Positions 1 through 10,671 of a stretch of 64,000 nucleotides of DNA are shown in pieces. Each line of letters opens with the position of its first letter. Position 1 is the stretch's first letter. The stretch spans positions 34,602,501 to 34,666,500 of the forward strand of contig NC_079879.1 in the NCBI RefSeq assembly GCF_029227915.1. Direction: 5' to 3'. Source of the DNA: Hydractinia symbiolongicarpus (taxonomy: Eukaryota; Cnidaria; Hydrozoa; Anthoathecata; Hydractiniidae). The notes beneath the pieces are model-generated. The model was not told the DNA's origin. It worked only from the letters and a program-made list of their open reading frames with translations, and searched no databases. A program made the position numbers and the translations under genes.

Positions 1-1
1 A

Positions 2-804
2 CATTTACCGCAACAACGTCGTATAACCGATGTAGATACGTCAGCTGAAATAACAAAAATGCTTCAGTTGAAAGCAAACAAGAAACTTTTACAAAACCAC
101 GTATCTAAAGTAGCAGGTTTTCCCTGCTACTTTAGAAACGTGAAAGATCTTCACAATATTCAGGCGAAAATGGCAGGTAGAAGTAAAAATGACGTCGAGA
201 TCAGGGAAATGAGAAGTGTGCCTGGTAAGAATTTAAATTTTTGAATTGATGTACTACCTTAATTTTCGCAGCTACTTAATTTTGCAATTCAAGAAAGAAT
301 TTATTTCCAGGTATTATTTTTTAATTTTTTTAAATGACGTGAAAGATTATTGCTACTTTCTATTTAAGGAGCCACTGTGGAAGTTATTGTTCACAGCGAA
401 GATACATTGAACGCTATATACTATCAGGACATGGAAATGAGAAAAGCTTTTTCTGCTTACCCAGACCTGCTTATGTTAGACGCAACCTACAAATTAAATG
501 ATTTGCGAATGCCAGTATATTTGTTAATATGCGTGGATGCAGATGGAGAAAGCGAGATTGTGGTGTTTGGATAGTAATGAATGACGAGAAATCGACAATT
601 GTCCGCATGAGTGAATGTTTCAAGAAACACAATCCTAGCCATAATCAGATAGAAGTAGCGGTCATTGATAAAGACATGACGGAAAGGGATACCTTGAAAG
701 AACAGTTTTCTCGTGCATCTATACAGTTACGCTTGTTTCACACACTGAGAGCTTTCAAACGTGAGATCACGACAATAAAGATTGGCAGCCATAAAATCAG
801 ATAA
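2..804 (+). pseudogene. ZSWIM3/MULE transposase-like fragment, frameshifted
   Basis: This is part of the zinc-finger SWIM-domain (ZSWIM1/3) family, which is related to MULE/Mutator transposases. It is open from the window edge. An intron at about 225-368 (donor GTAAGA, acceptor TTTAAG) joins exons in phase. Exon 2 reads YYQDMEMRKAFSAYPDLLM and then LDATYKLND, the first acidic motif of the MULE core. A frameshift between about 545 and 570 moves the reading into another frame, which continues with VWIVMNDEKST, VIDKDMTERD (second acidic motif) and LFHTLRAFKREIT. It stops at 804, before any third catalytic residue or SWIM zinc finger. The frameshift and missing C-terminus make a decayed transposon copy or gene fragment likely. 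Family assignment is from recognised motifs; the start lies outside the window. Confidence 0.75.
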
Positions 805-1009
805 ACATGAAAAAGTTTGTTAAGAATGCTCTTGTAAATATATACATTCTGTGAAATTCTCTAAATTTCTTATAATTCCCCCAGACTCATTTTAAATAAA
901 TAAAGCACGTGAGTGTCCCGTACGAATGTAAGGAAAATAATAAAGTACACAAATGTCACGTACGAATAGAAAAAATATTAAAGTACGGTCACGTATGAAT
1001 AGCCACTGC

Positions 1010-1375
1010 GTAGATCTGAAGCTTCTGGAAATTGTTTATACAGTTCAGCATCCTTGTGTTTGGGAAGTAACAATATGTTGGTGGACTTGCTACGACTTCT
1101 GGTATTGTTGGAACTTTTTCTCTTCCCAAATTTTTATTCCAATCATCCTCTATTTTCTTTCATCTTTCAAGAGCAAAGAGGTTCTTTCAGTTCTCTGAAA
1201 AATATTCTATTTTTCTGTGTTTTCCATTTTGCTTGTGACAGCAATAAAGAAGGGGAAGAGCTTATAAAAGAGGAAGCTGTCTTAACTTTAAATGACAAAA
1301 ACTGGTCAAGTTTCCTTTGCCTTTCAGCTTTGTCCTCAGTTACAGGGAGAATATTACCCTGATATTGGAGAGGAA
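1010..1375 (+). pseudogene. Vertnin-like transposon-associated protein fragment
   Basis: The frame opening near 1040 reads CLGSNNMLVDLLRLL, then LELFLFPNFYSNHPLF, an EEAVL stretch and NDKNWSSFLCLSALSSV. This order matches a family common in cnidarian genomes and resembling vertebrate vertnin (LGD..-VD.LR, .E.FLH..YY..HP, W.SFLCLLALSSVI.R, YYPD.G). A frameshift near 1350 puts the YYPDIGE block in another frame. A second copy of the same protein lies on the minus strand at 16.2-16.7 kb, where the matching segment reads SLVDILRTLTSIELFLHPSF. The fragment has no start, no complete C-terminus and runs directly into a dispersed repeat, so it is called a remnant. The biochemical role of the family is not known to me. 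Confidence 0.6.
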
Positions 1376-2031
1376 AATCCGCCTGGGTTCGGTCCTGGGG
1401 AGGGGGGATTCCGCCCCCCTTACGTTTTTTTAAATAACTCCTTATTGCTATGTTATTTGGCTATGAAACTTATTGAGTTTCAATATTTATCTATTAGACA
1501 CCTGTATGCCAAATCCCATACCTTTCAGAGGCTTGGATATTGGCCATTACTCAAAACTACCCCTAAAAATCTCTATGAAATCCTTATAATGGGTAAAATT
1601 TAATATCTCGTGTTAATCCGATTTCCTGATTTTGTCGGATTTTACCCGAAAGTCGGAAAAAACCGGATATTCGGGCAATTTTTGGCAATTTTTTATTCGA
1701 TACACGTACAAACCGGAAAATATGTTAAATAACTTTTATTTAGCTTTCAGAAACTTCAAACAGAATACAAAAATTCGATCTGGAACAAAAGTAATTAAAT
1801 TTTAAGCAGATAGTGTCATTTTTAACAAATTTCAAGCTTCTGATGACGTCACAGAAAATGTGCTGACGCAAGCAAAAATTTATTGCTGCCATTTTGTTCT
1901 TTTTTTGACGTACTATAAGTGTGCCAAGTTTGATTCAATTTGAACAACCCTATGAAAAGTTATTGAGGGGGGGGGATTCCTCCCCCCCCAGTCATAGTAT
2001 GTTCAAAAAACCACGGACCGAATAGGGTTAA
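1354..2031 (+). repeat. Dispersed repeat with piggyBac-like TTAA/CCCTATTCGG terminus
   Basis: The right end reads GGACCGAATAGGGTTAA (TTAA at 2028-2031). The left end is decayed (ATTACCCTGATATTGG near 1350). Inside are palindromic G/C blocks (1396-1425 and 1966-1990). The part at about 1390-1620 is about 80 percent similar by eye to 6691-6925, which begins with an intact TTAACCCTAT. Matching ends also occur near 8456, 11619 and 50197. TTAA targets and CCC/GGG ends are piggyBac-superfamily hallmarks; there is no transposase, so this is a non-autonomous copy at best. Confidence 0.5.
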
Positions 2032-2033
2032 AA

Positions 2034-2938
2034 CGAAAGACTGATCAATCACGTAAATTATGTTTTCCTAAAAAAGTATTTACTGATATGTGTGTAGGTG
2101 GTAAATTACAGACAAAACTTAATTTTTTAACAAAACCTATAGTTAAAACATATGAATCACCTGCTATAACTTCCAGTATTAGCACAATTTCCAAAAATTG
2201 TCCCACTGTTGATAGTACAGAACCTGAAATGGTTTATGTTTGTGAAAATGATGTTGATGTTGAAAATGATCTTTTCGATAAAAAGTTGCTAAATTAAAGG
2301 AAAGTCATATTCATAAACTTATTACAAATTTATTCATTCCAGATAACACTTACAATTTCCCTGTCAGTAACAGGAAATTTCAGTATAAATGGCTTTCTGA
2401 TTTTTCATGGTTGGTATTCGCCTACTATGGTTGGTGCATTTTGCCTTCCTTCCTATTTGGAGACAGATTTCCCAGTAATTTTTATAAGGTCACCAAACTT
2501 TTTCCTGAAATTCAAAAACATTGGCCAGATGCAGTACCTTCTTTTAAACGTCATTGTTCGTCTAAGCAGGGTTTACATGTAAATAGCTACTTCTCTTCTC
2601 TTCAATTCTTTTATTGATAATATGTCTGGGGCAAGGCCATCAATTGACACATTGATTGACCAAAATTTACAGAAAAGTATTAACGATAACAGGCAAAAAC
2701 TGATTCCAATCATTGATACAATTATTTTGTATGGGCGAATTGGCATAGCTTTGCGTGGCCACAGAGATGGTCCTGATTCACAACCAAAAATAACCGCAGT
2801 ACTATGTCTAACCTTCCTCCAAGGTCTAACGATAAACAAAATGGCTTAGCTCTTCTCCACATCCATAAAGAAATAAACGTTGATATAAATGAAGTTATAA
2901 ATAAATTTTCCATTGATAACAGAAGACTAAAATTTTAA
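2034..2938 (+). pseudogene. hAT-superfamily (ZMYM/TTF-type) transposase remnant
   Basis: Reading starts with RKTDQSRKLCFPKKV near 2034. A stop at 2295-2297 follows, then another frame gives NRKFQYKWLSDFSWLV, LPSFLFGDRFPSN and HWPDAVPSFKRHCSSKQGLHV, the TTF-type zinc-finger region of hAT-like proteins. Next come SIDTLIDQNLQKSINDNRQK and IGIALRGHRDG. A large internal part of the transposase is missing: the sequence jumps near 2790 to RSNDKQNGLALLHIHKEINV and ends INKFSIDNRRLKF plus stop (2936-2938), the C-terminal dimerisation tail of this family. Stops, frame changes and the central deletion make it non-functional. A terminal inverted repeat pair was not located. Confidence 0.75.
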
Positions 2939-2959
2939 GACATGACATGTTTTAAGATA

Positions 2960-3600
2960 TATAACTAATGATAAAGAAATGTTAATAGATAGTACTTACC
3001 ATGTTACCGCCCTTCTCCCCGTTATCTTTTTTACCTCTCAGCTCTTTTTCTCTCTCCCCCCCTCGCCTTTTTTCTTTTCATCTGATTGTTAAATTTTTTA
3101 GATGTTATGATAAGATTTAGGCTATTTTCATAAATTCTGTATACATCCATGATAGTAGTATAAATAATATTCAGTAAATAAGGTTACCAAACAGCTAGCT
3201 GCAATGATAATACTTGTCTTAAGTCAGCCTGGTGGGTGCGAGTATTCCCCTAACGCAATGATAATAATAAGTAGGAAGAGAAGTAGGTATAGTAAGTAGG
3301 TAAGATAAGAGGTAAGTAGAAAGAAAGTAGAAAGAAGAAAGAAGATTTTGAATGAAGAAAGAAGATTTTGAATGAAGAAAGAAGATTTTGACTGGATTAT
3401 TAATTTAATCCTCTAATCTTTAAAAAATGTTATATTTGGATTTCATTTATCTGGATGTGAATCTGGAAGAAAGAAGAAGTTTTGCTGGCTGGCTAATTTC
3501 AGCCTTAATTTTTCTGAAAACATTATTTGGCTTTTATTTATGAATTTTATGGTTGTTTTTTTTTCCAATAACATATAAGAAATGGACATGTGAAGGTTCT
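2960..3600. other. No gene; purine-rich stretch with 20-bp tandem repeat
   Basis: AT-rich non-coding DNA. A purine-rich tract at 3275-3345 (AGTAGGAAGA-type) leads into three tandem 20-bp units, GAAGAAAGAAGATTTTGAAT, at about 3334-3392. Nothing else is supported. Confidence 0.6.
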
Positions 3601-3639
3601 GTCGGCTGCATTTTGGAGTGCTGAAATAGATAAATAAGC

Positions 3640-3783
3640 TAAAGCTTCTGAGGCTTCACCCCAGACCCCACTTGGGGGGCTTACAGCGCCCCAAGTGGGG
3701 TCAGCGCGTGCAAAAATTGCGTGTTGGCTTTGCTTCGGTTCGCAAATCCGCCTAAGGAGAAAAAAATCCTGTATCCGCCCCTG
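3640..3783. repeat. Truncated hAT-like repeat ending CTGTATCCGCCCCTG
   Basis: The segment contains a G/C palindrome (CCCCACTTGGGG...CCCCAAGTGGGG, 3666-3700) and ends CTGTATCCGCCCCTG at 3769-3783. The same layout (CAGGGGCGGATCC end, then a CGCTGTAAGCCCCC palindrome) opens the element at 15562, and a weaker copy lies near 33576. No matching left terminus is visible here, so it is a truncated copy. Confidence 0.5.
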
Positions 3784-3789
3784 GCCCTT

Positions 3790-5480
3790 AACACAGTCTT
3801 ATACGAATTTGCTCCAGAAGCTCTCAAGGCAGAAAAAACAGCTGTTCCTATTGTACCCTCACGATCGATCCGATATGGACCTGATCAATGCGGAAAAACG
3901 AATATAATCGATAAATGGGATCCCATAAAGGCACAGCTAAGGAAGTCAGAACATGCAGAACAAGTACCGCTGGAACATCTAGGATCCTAAAGTAGCACAC
4001 AGAATATGCCAGACCGCGTGTAATAAACATGTCCATGATACTTGTAATATAATTTGTGGGAGCGTAAGCAGTGGAAGCGCTTGACCACCAAGAATTGTTT
4101 AATTGGACCAACTTTCCCGGTCCCGGAGGCAGTAAGCGAGATAGCGACAAATTTAAGTTGCGTGATAGACGACTTCAAAAAAAATTAGGCGCTTGGCAGC
4201 ACCTGCTTAGAGAAAGCTTTAGTACAGAAAGTACTAGTTGGACTCTAAAATACAACAAAAAAATGTGTTCTTGTAAACTTACCATTTAATGTCTTACCTG
4301 CTGAACTAGAGAACTGCAGCTTTCGCGAAGTTCTCAAGGATTCGTAACATAAAAACAACATACGGAGATGTGAAAACAACGCCTTGTTTTGATATATAAG
4401 AAGGCGGCTTAAGCATCTCCCTCAGTAGATTGAAAAAAATTCCACCATTGTTTGTGATATCAGATGGCGCCATAGAGATTGTGTGTAGAAGTCGGAAACT
4501 TAGAATCATAGCATTGAAAATGTGGCTTGCAGTGAAAAATGTAGAAACACTGCAAGATGAGGTTCAAGAGCTTCGCCAGCTAAATAATATACAGCGTGAA
4601 GCTATTGCGTTCCTTGGAGATTATGTTTATACTAAGGGTCGGATGGTAGTGTGGCTGCAGACACGGTCTGCGACTCTCCGGAACCAGGGCCCGGTTCTAC
4701 GACCACGCACCTAACCTTTAAAGCCATTAGAAAGGAAACGGTATGGTGTGAATCCAAAAAAAATAATGGTGACGCCTACCCCTATCTTGCCATCTGTGGC
4801 CAGCAGAGGTATGTTGCACAAAAGATTTGGAACAAAACTTACAGGTTTTCCTAGTGGTGGTATTTTTAGAACCTGCGAATGCAATAGTCCACTATAAATG
4901 GCTTCAAGAGCGTCGCTGTATGGGGGTAAATCCTGACCGTCCAAGGCATTTTAGGCTTGGTCGGAACTCCATACACCATCGCATCTTAGAGCTCGCTGAG
5001 TAGGCTTTTGTATAGTTCGTGCACACAAAACTCTGGCTGGCCTTCATATGACTACCAACTTCAATTATATTAAGCACGCAACCCTATTCAACATATGTTG
5101 TGGGAGTGTGAGAACGAAGTTGCTATTTTCACGTGATTTCTCTTTCTATCCATTTTCTGTAAAAAGTTTTAAGCGGAGTTTTTAATTTGAACGTGACAGT
5201 CATATATGACGAAGAAAGTGTGTGTTTTTTCTGATTATTTCCTGTAAAAGTTGGCGACTGATGAGGGACTTGATAATCTAGTTTGGTTACATATTGATTT
5301 GATTTGCTTGGATACAAGATTACTTTAAACAGAGATTAATTGTACTCTGCAGGGACGGGTTGTTTTTAGACTTCTCATCAAAGCAAACTTTCAATTTGAC
5401 TGTTAATACACTTTGCAGACTGTATCTTATTTTACCGCCGACAAGAATACTAAAAGATAATGTATTATTGGAACTAAAAA
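3790..5480. other. No confident gene; scattered coding-like fragments
   Basis: Several short frames look protein-like but cannot be assigned. One (3721-3990, +) contains SIRYGPDQCGKTN, which resembles a P-loop (G-P-x-x-C-G-K-T) of packaging-type ATPases. Another (4071-4289, +) contains KRDSDKFKLRDRRLQKKLG, and a third (4430-4714, +) has a helical LQDEVQELRQLNNIQ stretch. All are short and frame-broken, so a decayed large element (Maverick/Polinton-like or other) is possible but unproven. 4730-5480 holds nothing recognisable. Confidence 0.3.
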
Positions 5481-5484
5481 CGAA

Positions 5485-5540
5485 CACAACTCTTTAACGA
5501 CGTTTCGGCCGTACGACGGCCATTTTCAAGTATAGCTATT
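5485..5540 (-). repeat. Penelope-like element terminal motif
   Basis: Read on the minus strand, the segment is CTTGAAAATGGCCGTCGTAC followed by GGCCGAAACGTCGTTAAAG. A GGCCGT/ACGGCC stem followed by GAAACG is the terminal (pseudo-LTR) motif I associate with Penelope-like retroelements, some of which carry hammerhead ribozymes there. The canonical CUGAUGA core is not intact. No coding part lies next to it, so it would be a solo remnant. Confidence 0.4.
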
Positions 5541-6690
5541 TACAATTGACAAATTCAACACTATATACAAAATATCGTACGATATATCATCGTACGATCA
5601 AATATTCCGTAGGGGCAAGTCAATTATCTGAAAATAGAAATAATGGCATTGATGCAATATTTCTATTAAGAATTGGCTTATCCCTACGGATTAACAAACT
5701 TTCCTTCAGTTCCAAATCAAAATTATTAGATGCGGAGGAGATAATAGAAAAATTATCTAAAGATGGTCTATTTTTACTGTAATGTATTATTATTCGAAAA
5801 ATACGATAACAAAGTAGAAAATCATAAAAAAATAATTACTTGATAACAAGTTATCTATATTTTGACAACAGTGTGCGTATAATTCCTTGTACCTTGCTCT
5901 TGAGAGTGGGATCTGGTTAATACACATTGTTTTTTTATTATGTGCGAGGATAAGGATAACGTCAATAACGGAGATCTTACTTGACTCGTTTTGGAGCCCT
6001 TTAATAAAGTGTTTTCTATAATTTTGACATTACAAAGAATTCTTACCTAACTTATGTGTATCTTTCGAATTTTTTTTAAAAACAACCAAAATTATCCCCT
6101 AAAAATAGCAATCTGCAGTATTTATTTTACTACTTTCAAATTTTTTTTTTTTAAATACGTACAATCTTGCTTGAACATAGATTTGTAACCACTTTGTATA
6201 TACCTTGATGTTGCCGCTCTTTTAAAGCTATCTGTTTTTCTAATAACTTTGGCGACAACTAATTATACTTAAGTATTCTATGTACACTTTTATCAATACA
6301 TTATAATTGCTGCATATAAAAATGAATTAATCTACGCATCCGAATAATCTCAAAATTAAATAAATAATTAAATTCTATACTCTGTCCGAATAGAGTTATA
6401 CACTGGTATCATCGGGAACATGTAATAGCTTTAATTAAGATTAACATTTGAACTTGAAACTTACCACACAACATTGTTTCATGAAGAGGAATCATTCTGT
6501 AAATTTTGGGCACGTGATTTTCCGATTTCTTTTTTTTCTCTTTTATATTTTACCCAAAAATCATTAAAATTTGGATTTGAGCTTTTTTTATGCGAACTAA
6601 TATTGTTCTGTCAAAACGTTTAAACAGAATGTGAAAACTCTATCTGAAACTAAAGTATATGAAGTAAGGCAGACATTTCGGACAAAGCGT
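5541..6690. other. AT-rich intergenic DNA, nothing recognised
   Basis: There is a small palindromic block (CGTACGATATATCATCGTACG spans about 5576-5597) and several T-runs. The 78-codon frame at 5546-5782 has no recognisable motif. No gene is supported. Confidence 0.5.
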
Positions 6691-6925
6691 TTAACCCTAT
6701 ATGCGGATTCCGCCCCCTGACGTTTTTTTTAATAGCTCCTTATTGTTATGTTATATGGCTATGAAACTTACTGAGTTTCAATACTTATCTATTAGACATC
6801 TGCATGCCAAATTCTTAGGTCCCATACCTTTCAGAGGAATTGATATTGGCCATTACTCGAAACTACCGCCAAAAATCTCTATGTAATCCTCATATTGGGG
6901 AAAATTTAATAACTCCTGTTAGTAA
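6691..6925 (+). repeat. Second copy of the TTAACCCTAT repeat
   Basis: It opens with TTAACCCTATATGCGG at 6691 and runs parallel to 1390-1620 (shared blocks such as CTCCTTATTG, GGCTATGAAACTTA, CATACCTTTCAGAGG and GATATTGGCCATTACTC). It lacks the 3' half of the copy at 1354-2031. It is non-coding. Confidence 0.6.
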
Positions 6926-7009
6926 ATAATGGAACATGTATATAAAAAGGCTTTTAAGGAAGAAATTAATGATTATATAGTACAATTTTTAGAACTTTAA
7001 ACTTCGAAC

Positions 7010-7127
7010 TCCTTTATAATAATAGTCGTCGTCTTCTATCTGTGTGTCAGCCTGTTGCGGAAAGACGAAAAATGCGATATAGAAAGGACGGGCGACCCCA
7101 TGGATATTTCCACGTGTTGACGACTAG
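7010..7127 (+). mobile_element. 118-bp Helitron-like non-autonomous element
   Basis: It begins TCCTTTATAATAATAG and ends with an imperfect hairpin (CCATGGATATTTCCACG) followed by a short spacer and GACTAG|T. It shares ATGCGATAT-A-AAAGGACGGGCG and the hairpin with 52713-52820. TC at the start, a 3' hairpin close to CTAG and insertion next to T are Helitron traits. It encodes nothing. Confidence 0.5.
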
Positions 7128-7129
7128 TT

Positions 7130-8970
7130 TAGCCAAAAAATTCTTAAAAGTTAGTTCACGCTTTTTATAAGAGCCAGAAAAATCTGCTTTGCGGTCGGCT
7201 ATTCTTATTTTCAAAGTATTTTTAACCCATAAGAACATAACTGTCAACCTTATTTCCACCGCCTTTTGTATTTTTGTCGCTTTCCCAATATGAAAAAGAA
7301 CCAATAGCCGTTGGAAACGAGGTTGCATAATTTTAAAATTCAGCCTTATTTTGTACTTATTTATGGGACGTGCTTATGAATAGCGTTGTAATGCCGATAT
7401 AAATATTACATAGCAGTCAATATACATGAAAAAAGAACAACCGAAAGTAAAAAATATATTATTTAGAAAAAATTGTAAGGGAATTCGTTTCCATAAATGT
7501 TCTTATCTTATGGAAAAATTTAGAAGTGTTTTAGTTGTACAAGCAACTATGTGAGCCTGTGGCTTTCTTATTTTGGTCTATTTTAAAAATCAGAGGCTTG
7601 TGTTTTTCAAAGAGACTTATGTAAATTTCGTGTTTTTTTAAATACCCTGTCACCCGAGTATATATTATTTTGCGTTCTTTTCTCCTGGATGGCTCTTTTT
7701 CTCGCGTTCTAATTTACAAGAAGTACTGGATATGGGAGGACAAGGAAAGTTTTAACCACAATGTTGCTTCCCCTACACCTGCAGAACTGTATCAATGTAT
7801 GATACACTTTCCTTTTTTTTTCATGACGAAGACAACGATTTCTTGGTAATTTCAACCCAGGACATTGTGTCCTTTATCAAGCTACGGTACTCCTCACTGA
7901 ACATTAGGAAATTATTGGGAAGTTCATCTCGATGTGTATGTATGAAAAAGACGCTTTTGATCTATAACATTTTTATTCGAGAAGGAGTAGAAAGCTGCAC
8001 GCTTAAACAAACATGTGCTGTACAAGAACGGTGGGTTGGTTATTTAATAATTCTGCGAAAGCGCTAAACGAACACGTGTGCTTTAAAATTAGGTATGCGT
8101 CATTTGGTTGCACTTTTGCAGTGATGAGACACTCTATTTAATGGATTAGATTAAATATCTCTGGTTAATTGGTAAAACAAAAACAGCAATAAGCAGGATA
8201 AGATGAGATGGTTATCTATGGTTTCGGCTATGATTTTTAATTGTGGGTGGTTGATTCTTGTTTTTAATCAAGCTCATGTTGACGTTTAAGAAATTAAACT
8301 ACTGTAAATCTTACTATACCTATCATCAAAAAACAAAAAGTCTAAATTTGAAAATATTTATTCAATTTTTTATTTTTACAGTTTAAAGAAAGAAAACTAA
8401 TATTTGTGCAATTTAATTTCACTAGATATAAACGAAGCAACAAAAAATTCTGACTTTAACCCTATTCGGTCCGAGGTTTTTCGAACGTACTATGACCGGA
8501 TTGGAGGCAGATTTAGCTATCGTCTGTACATTACTGTTATAATACTTTCCAAATGTATTTATGTGGCTATGTACATTTATTTTCAATATTTTCAACTATT
8601 TCCTTGCCTTCACTTTTTCTAACATTTAAAAATGTCTTTATCGTTTGTTTGCTTTGCTCCGCTGTTTTTAATTTTTAGTTTGTATCCTCAACGTATAACT
8701 CGAGGGGAATGTTACGAATATTAATACCCAATTAGATTACGACAATAATCAGTCGGTGCCATGGCTAATTCTTTCCGTCGTCCAAGAATTCAGAAAAGAG
8801 AAAAAGGCCTGGTGGATGACGCTGGTGGTAACCGGCTATTAATTTCTAAAACAATTTTGTCTTTAAACAGGTCGTATTAAGTATTATCCATATAATTACG
8901 CCTTATTTCTACATTACTAATACATTTTGCATGATAACTATGCCGAGCGGTTAATTATTTAATTAAACTG
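7130..8970. other. No supported gene; one TTAACCCTATTCGG terminus
   Basis: AT-rich. A 90-codon frame at 7795-8067 (+) has no recognisable motif. At 8456-8475 there is TTAACCCTATTCGGTCC, a terminus of the repeat family seen at 1354-2031, here without a recognisable body. The rest holds nothing I can name. Confidence 0.5.
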
Positions 8971-9068
8971 TTCAAGCGTAAACTATCTGCTCAACTGAAT
9001 TGTTAGCTACTTGCACACTAAATAAATATCCCTCAGTTGGAAGGGTAATTTCCAGAAAGAAAGTCAAA

Positions 9069-10427
9069 ATGAAATTTTTCAAAATAATACCTATTGTATT
9101 TCTGCTTGCGTGTGAGCATACATCAACTGGTAATGATGTTGATGAAGATGAATATGAACATGATGAATATGCCGTTAGCAGATATGACGTCGGTGACGAC
9201 AAAATGATGGACCGACAGAATGTGTTTAGCCGATCTTCCCCTTGGCCTATTGGAGACGCCAAACAGATGGAACGACAGAATGTGTTTAGCCGATCTTCCC
9301 CTTGGCCTATTGGAGACGCCAAACAGATGGAACGACAGAATGTGTTTAGCCGATCTTCCCCTTGGCCTATTGGAGACGCCAAACAGATGGAACGACAGAA
9401 TGTGTTTAGCCGATCTTCCCCTTGGCCTATTGGAGACGCCAAACAGATGGAACGACAGAATGTGTTTAGCCGATCTTCCCCTTGGCCTATTGGAGACGCC
9501 AAACAGATGGAACGACAGAATGTGTTTAGCCGATCTTCCCCTTGGCCTATTGGAGACGCCAAACAGATGGAACGACAGAATGTGTTTAGCCGATCTTCCC
9601 CTTGGCCTATTGGTGACGCCAAACAGATGGAACGACAGAATGTGTTTAGCCGATCTTCCCCTTGGCCTATTGGAGACGCCAAACAGATGGAACGACAGAA
9701 TGTGTTTAGCCGATCTTCCCCTTGGCCTATTGGAGACGCCAAACAGATGGAACGACAGAATGTGTTTAGCCGATCTTCCCCTTGGCCTATTGGAGACGCC
9801 AAACTGATGGAACGACAGAATGTGTTTAGCCGATCTTCCCCTTGGCCTATTGGAGACGCCAAACAGATGGAACGACAGAATGTGTTTAGTCGATCTTCCC
9901 CTTGGCCTATTGGAGACGCCAAACAGATGGAACGACAGAATGTGTTTAGCCGATCTTCCCCTTGGCCTATTGGAGATGCCAAACAGAAGGAACGACAGAA
10001 TGTGTTTAGCCGGTCTTCCCCTTGGCCTATTGGAGACGCCAAACAGATGAAACGACAGAATGTATTTAGCCGATCTTCCCCTTGGCCTATTGGTGACGCC
10101 AAACAGATGGAACGACAGAATGTGTTTAGCCGATCTTCCCCTTGGCCTATTGGAGACGCCAAACAGAAGGAACGACAGAATGTGTTTAGCCGATCTTCCC
10201 CTTGGCCTATTGGAGACGCCAAACAGAAGGAACGACAGAATGTGTTTAGCCGGTCTTCCCCTTGGCCTATTGGAGACGCCAAACAGATGGAACGACAGAA
10301 TGTGTTTAGCCGATCTTCCCCTTGGCCTATTGGAGACGCCAAACAGATGAAACGACAGAATATGTTTAGCCAATTTCCCCTTAGGCCTCTTGGAGACGAC
10401 AAAATGATGAAGAAACAATACGCATAG
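9069..10427 (+). CDS. Secreted tandem-repeat peptide precursor (20 units of 20 aa)
   Basis: This 452-residue protein opens with a signal peptide (MKFFKIIPIVFLLACE). An acidic leader (about 22-49, rich in D/E/Y) follows, then 19 units of QNVFSRSSPWPIGDAKQMER (50-429) and a diverged last unit, QNMFSQFPLRPLGDDKMMKK, plus QYA. ATG 9069 is chosen because the signal peptide follows directly, and TTTCCAG at 9049-9055 could be a splice or trans-splice acceptor; the upstream in-frame ATG at 9000 gives no signal. The layout fits a neuropeptide-like precursor. Cleavage after each ER or KR would expose an N-terminal Gln that could become pyroglutamate. However, the Gly in WPIG is followed by Asp, not Arg/Lys, so the usual amidation signal is absent. 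A structural or adhesive repeat protein is an alternative. No named family is recognised. Confidence 0.75.
   Translation: MKFFKIIPIVFLLACEHTSTGNDVDEDEYEHDEYAVSRYDVGDDKMMDRQNVFSRSSPWPIGDAKQMERQNVFSRSSPWPIGDAKQMERQNVFSRSSPWPIGDAKQMERQNVFSRSSPWPIGDAKQMERQNVFSRSSPWPIGDAKQMERQNVFSRSSPWPIGDAKQMERQNVFSRSSPWPIGDAKQMERQNVFSRSSPWPIGDAKQMERQNVFSRSSPWPIGDAKQMERQNVFSRSSPWPIGDAKLMERQNVFSRSSPWPIGDAKQMERQNVFSRSSPWPIGDAKQMERQNVFSRSSPWPIGDAKQKERQNVFSRSSPWPIGDAKQMKRQNVFSRSSPWPIGDAKQMERQNVFSRSSPWPIGDAKQKERQNVFSRSSPWPIGDAKQKERQNVFSRSSPWPIGDAKQMERQNVFSRSSPWPIGDAKQMKRQNMFSQFPLRPLGDDKMMKKQYA
9190..10410 (+). repeat. 60-bp coding tandem array
   Basis: The array holds nineteen 60-bp units plus degenerate flanks. Six consecutive 60-bp stretches (9241-9600) are identical. 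Scattered changes include GGA to GGT at 9613 and 10093, CAG to CTG near 9805, ATG to AAG in the units at 9961, 10141 and 10201, and GAA to AAA in the units at 10021 and 10321. The period is a multiple of three, so several reading frames on both strands stay open through the array; only the frame starting at 9069 has a signal peptide. Confidence 0.95.
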
Positions 10428-10671
10428 CGAATTTTTGGTAAAGACACCAATAATTAATGTTATTGTTTTTATAATGAACACGTGTTATTAGCTAACTAAC
10501 CTATATTGCATTCACCACGTATTGAAACCTCATGAAGTAAACAAGAGGGCTTGTTATATGAAATTTTGTATTTGCGTATTTTTAAGCAGCTTCCTTCTTT
10601 TAACGTCGTCTTCGTTTTCTTGTTACTAGTCTTTTGTCTTTATGTTTTTTTGCTTTAAAGTTTTTATTTTA
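10428..10671. other. 3' flank of the precursor gene
   Basis: AT-rich. No canonical AATAAA lies close to the stop codon, and no other feature is seen. Confidence 0.4.

Noticed and set aside
9220-10350. Plus-strand MCLADLPLGLLE-type repeat frames
   Set aside because: They are alternate frames of the same array, interrupted by unit variants; only the frame from 9069 runs through both flanks with a signal peptide.
9220-10380. CRISPR array
   Set aside because: The repeats are contiguous 60-bp coding units with no spacers, in a eukaryotic context.
8972-10450. Long minus-strand frames (492 and 452 codons) opposite the peptide precursor
   Set aside because: They exist because the 60-bp period is a multiple of three and the unit lacks stops in several frames. 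Neither has a signal peptide or sensible ends.
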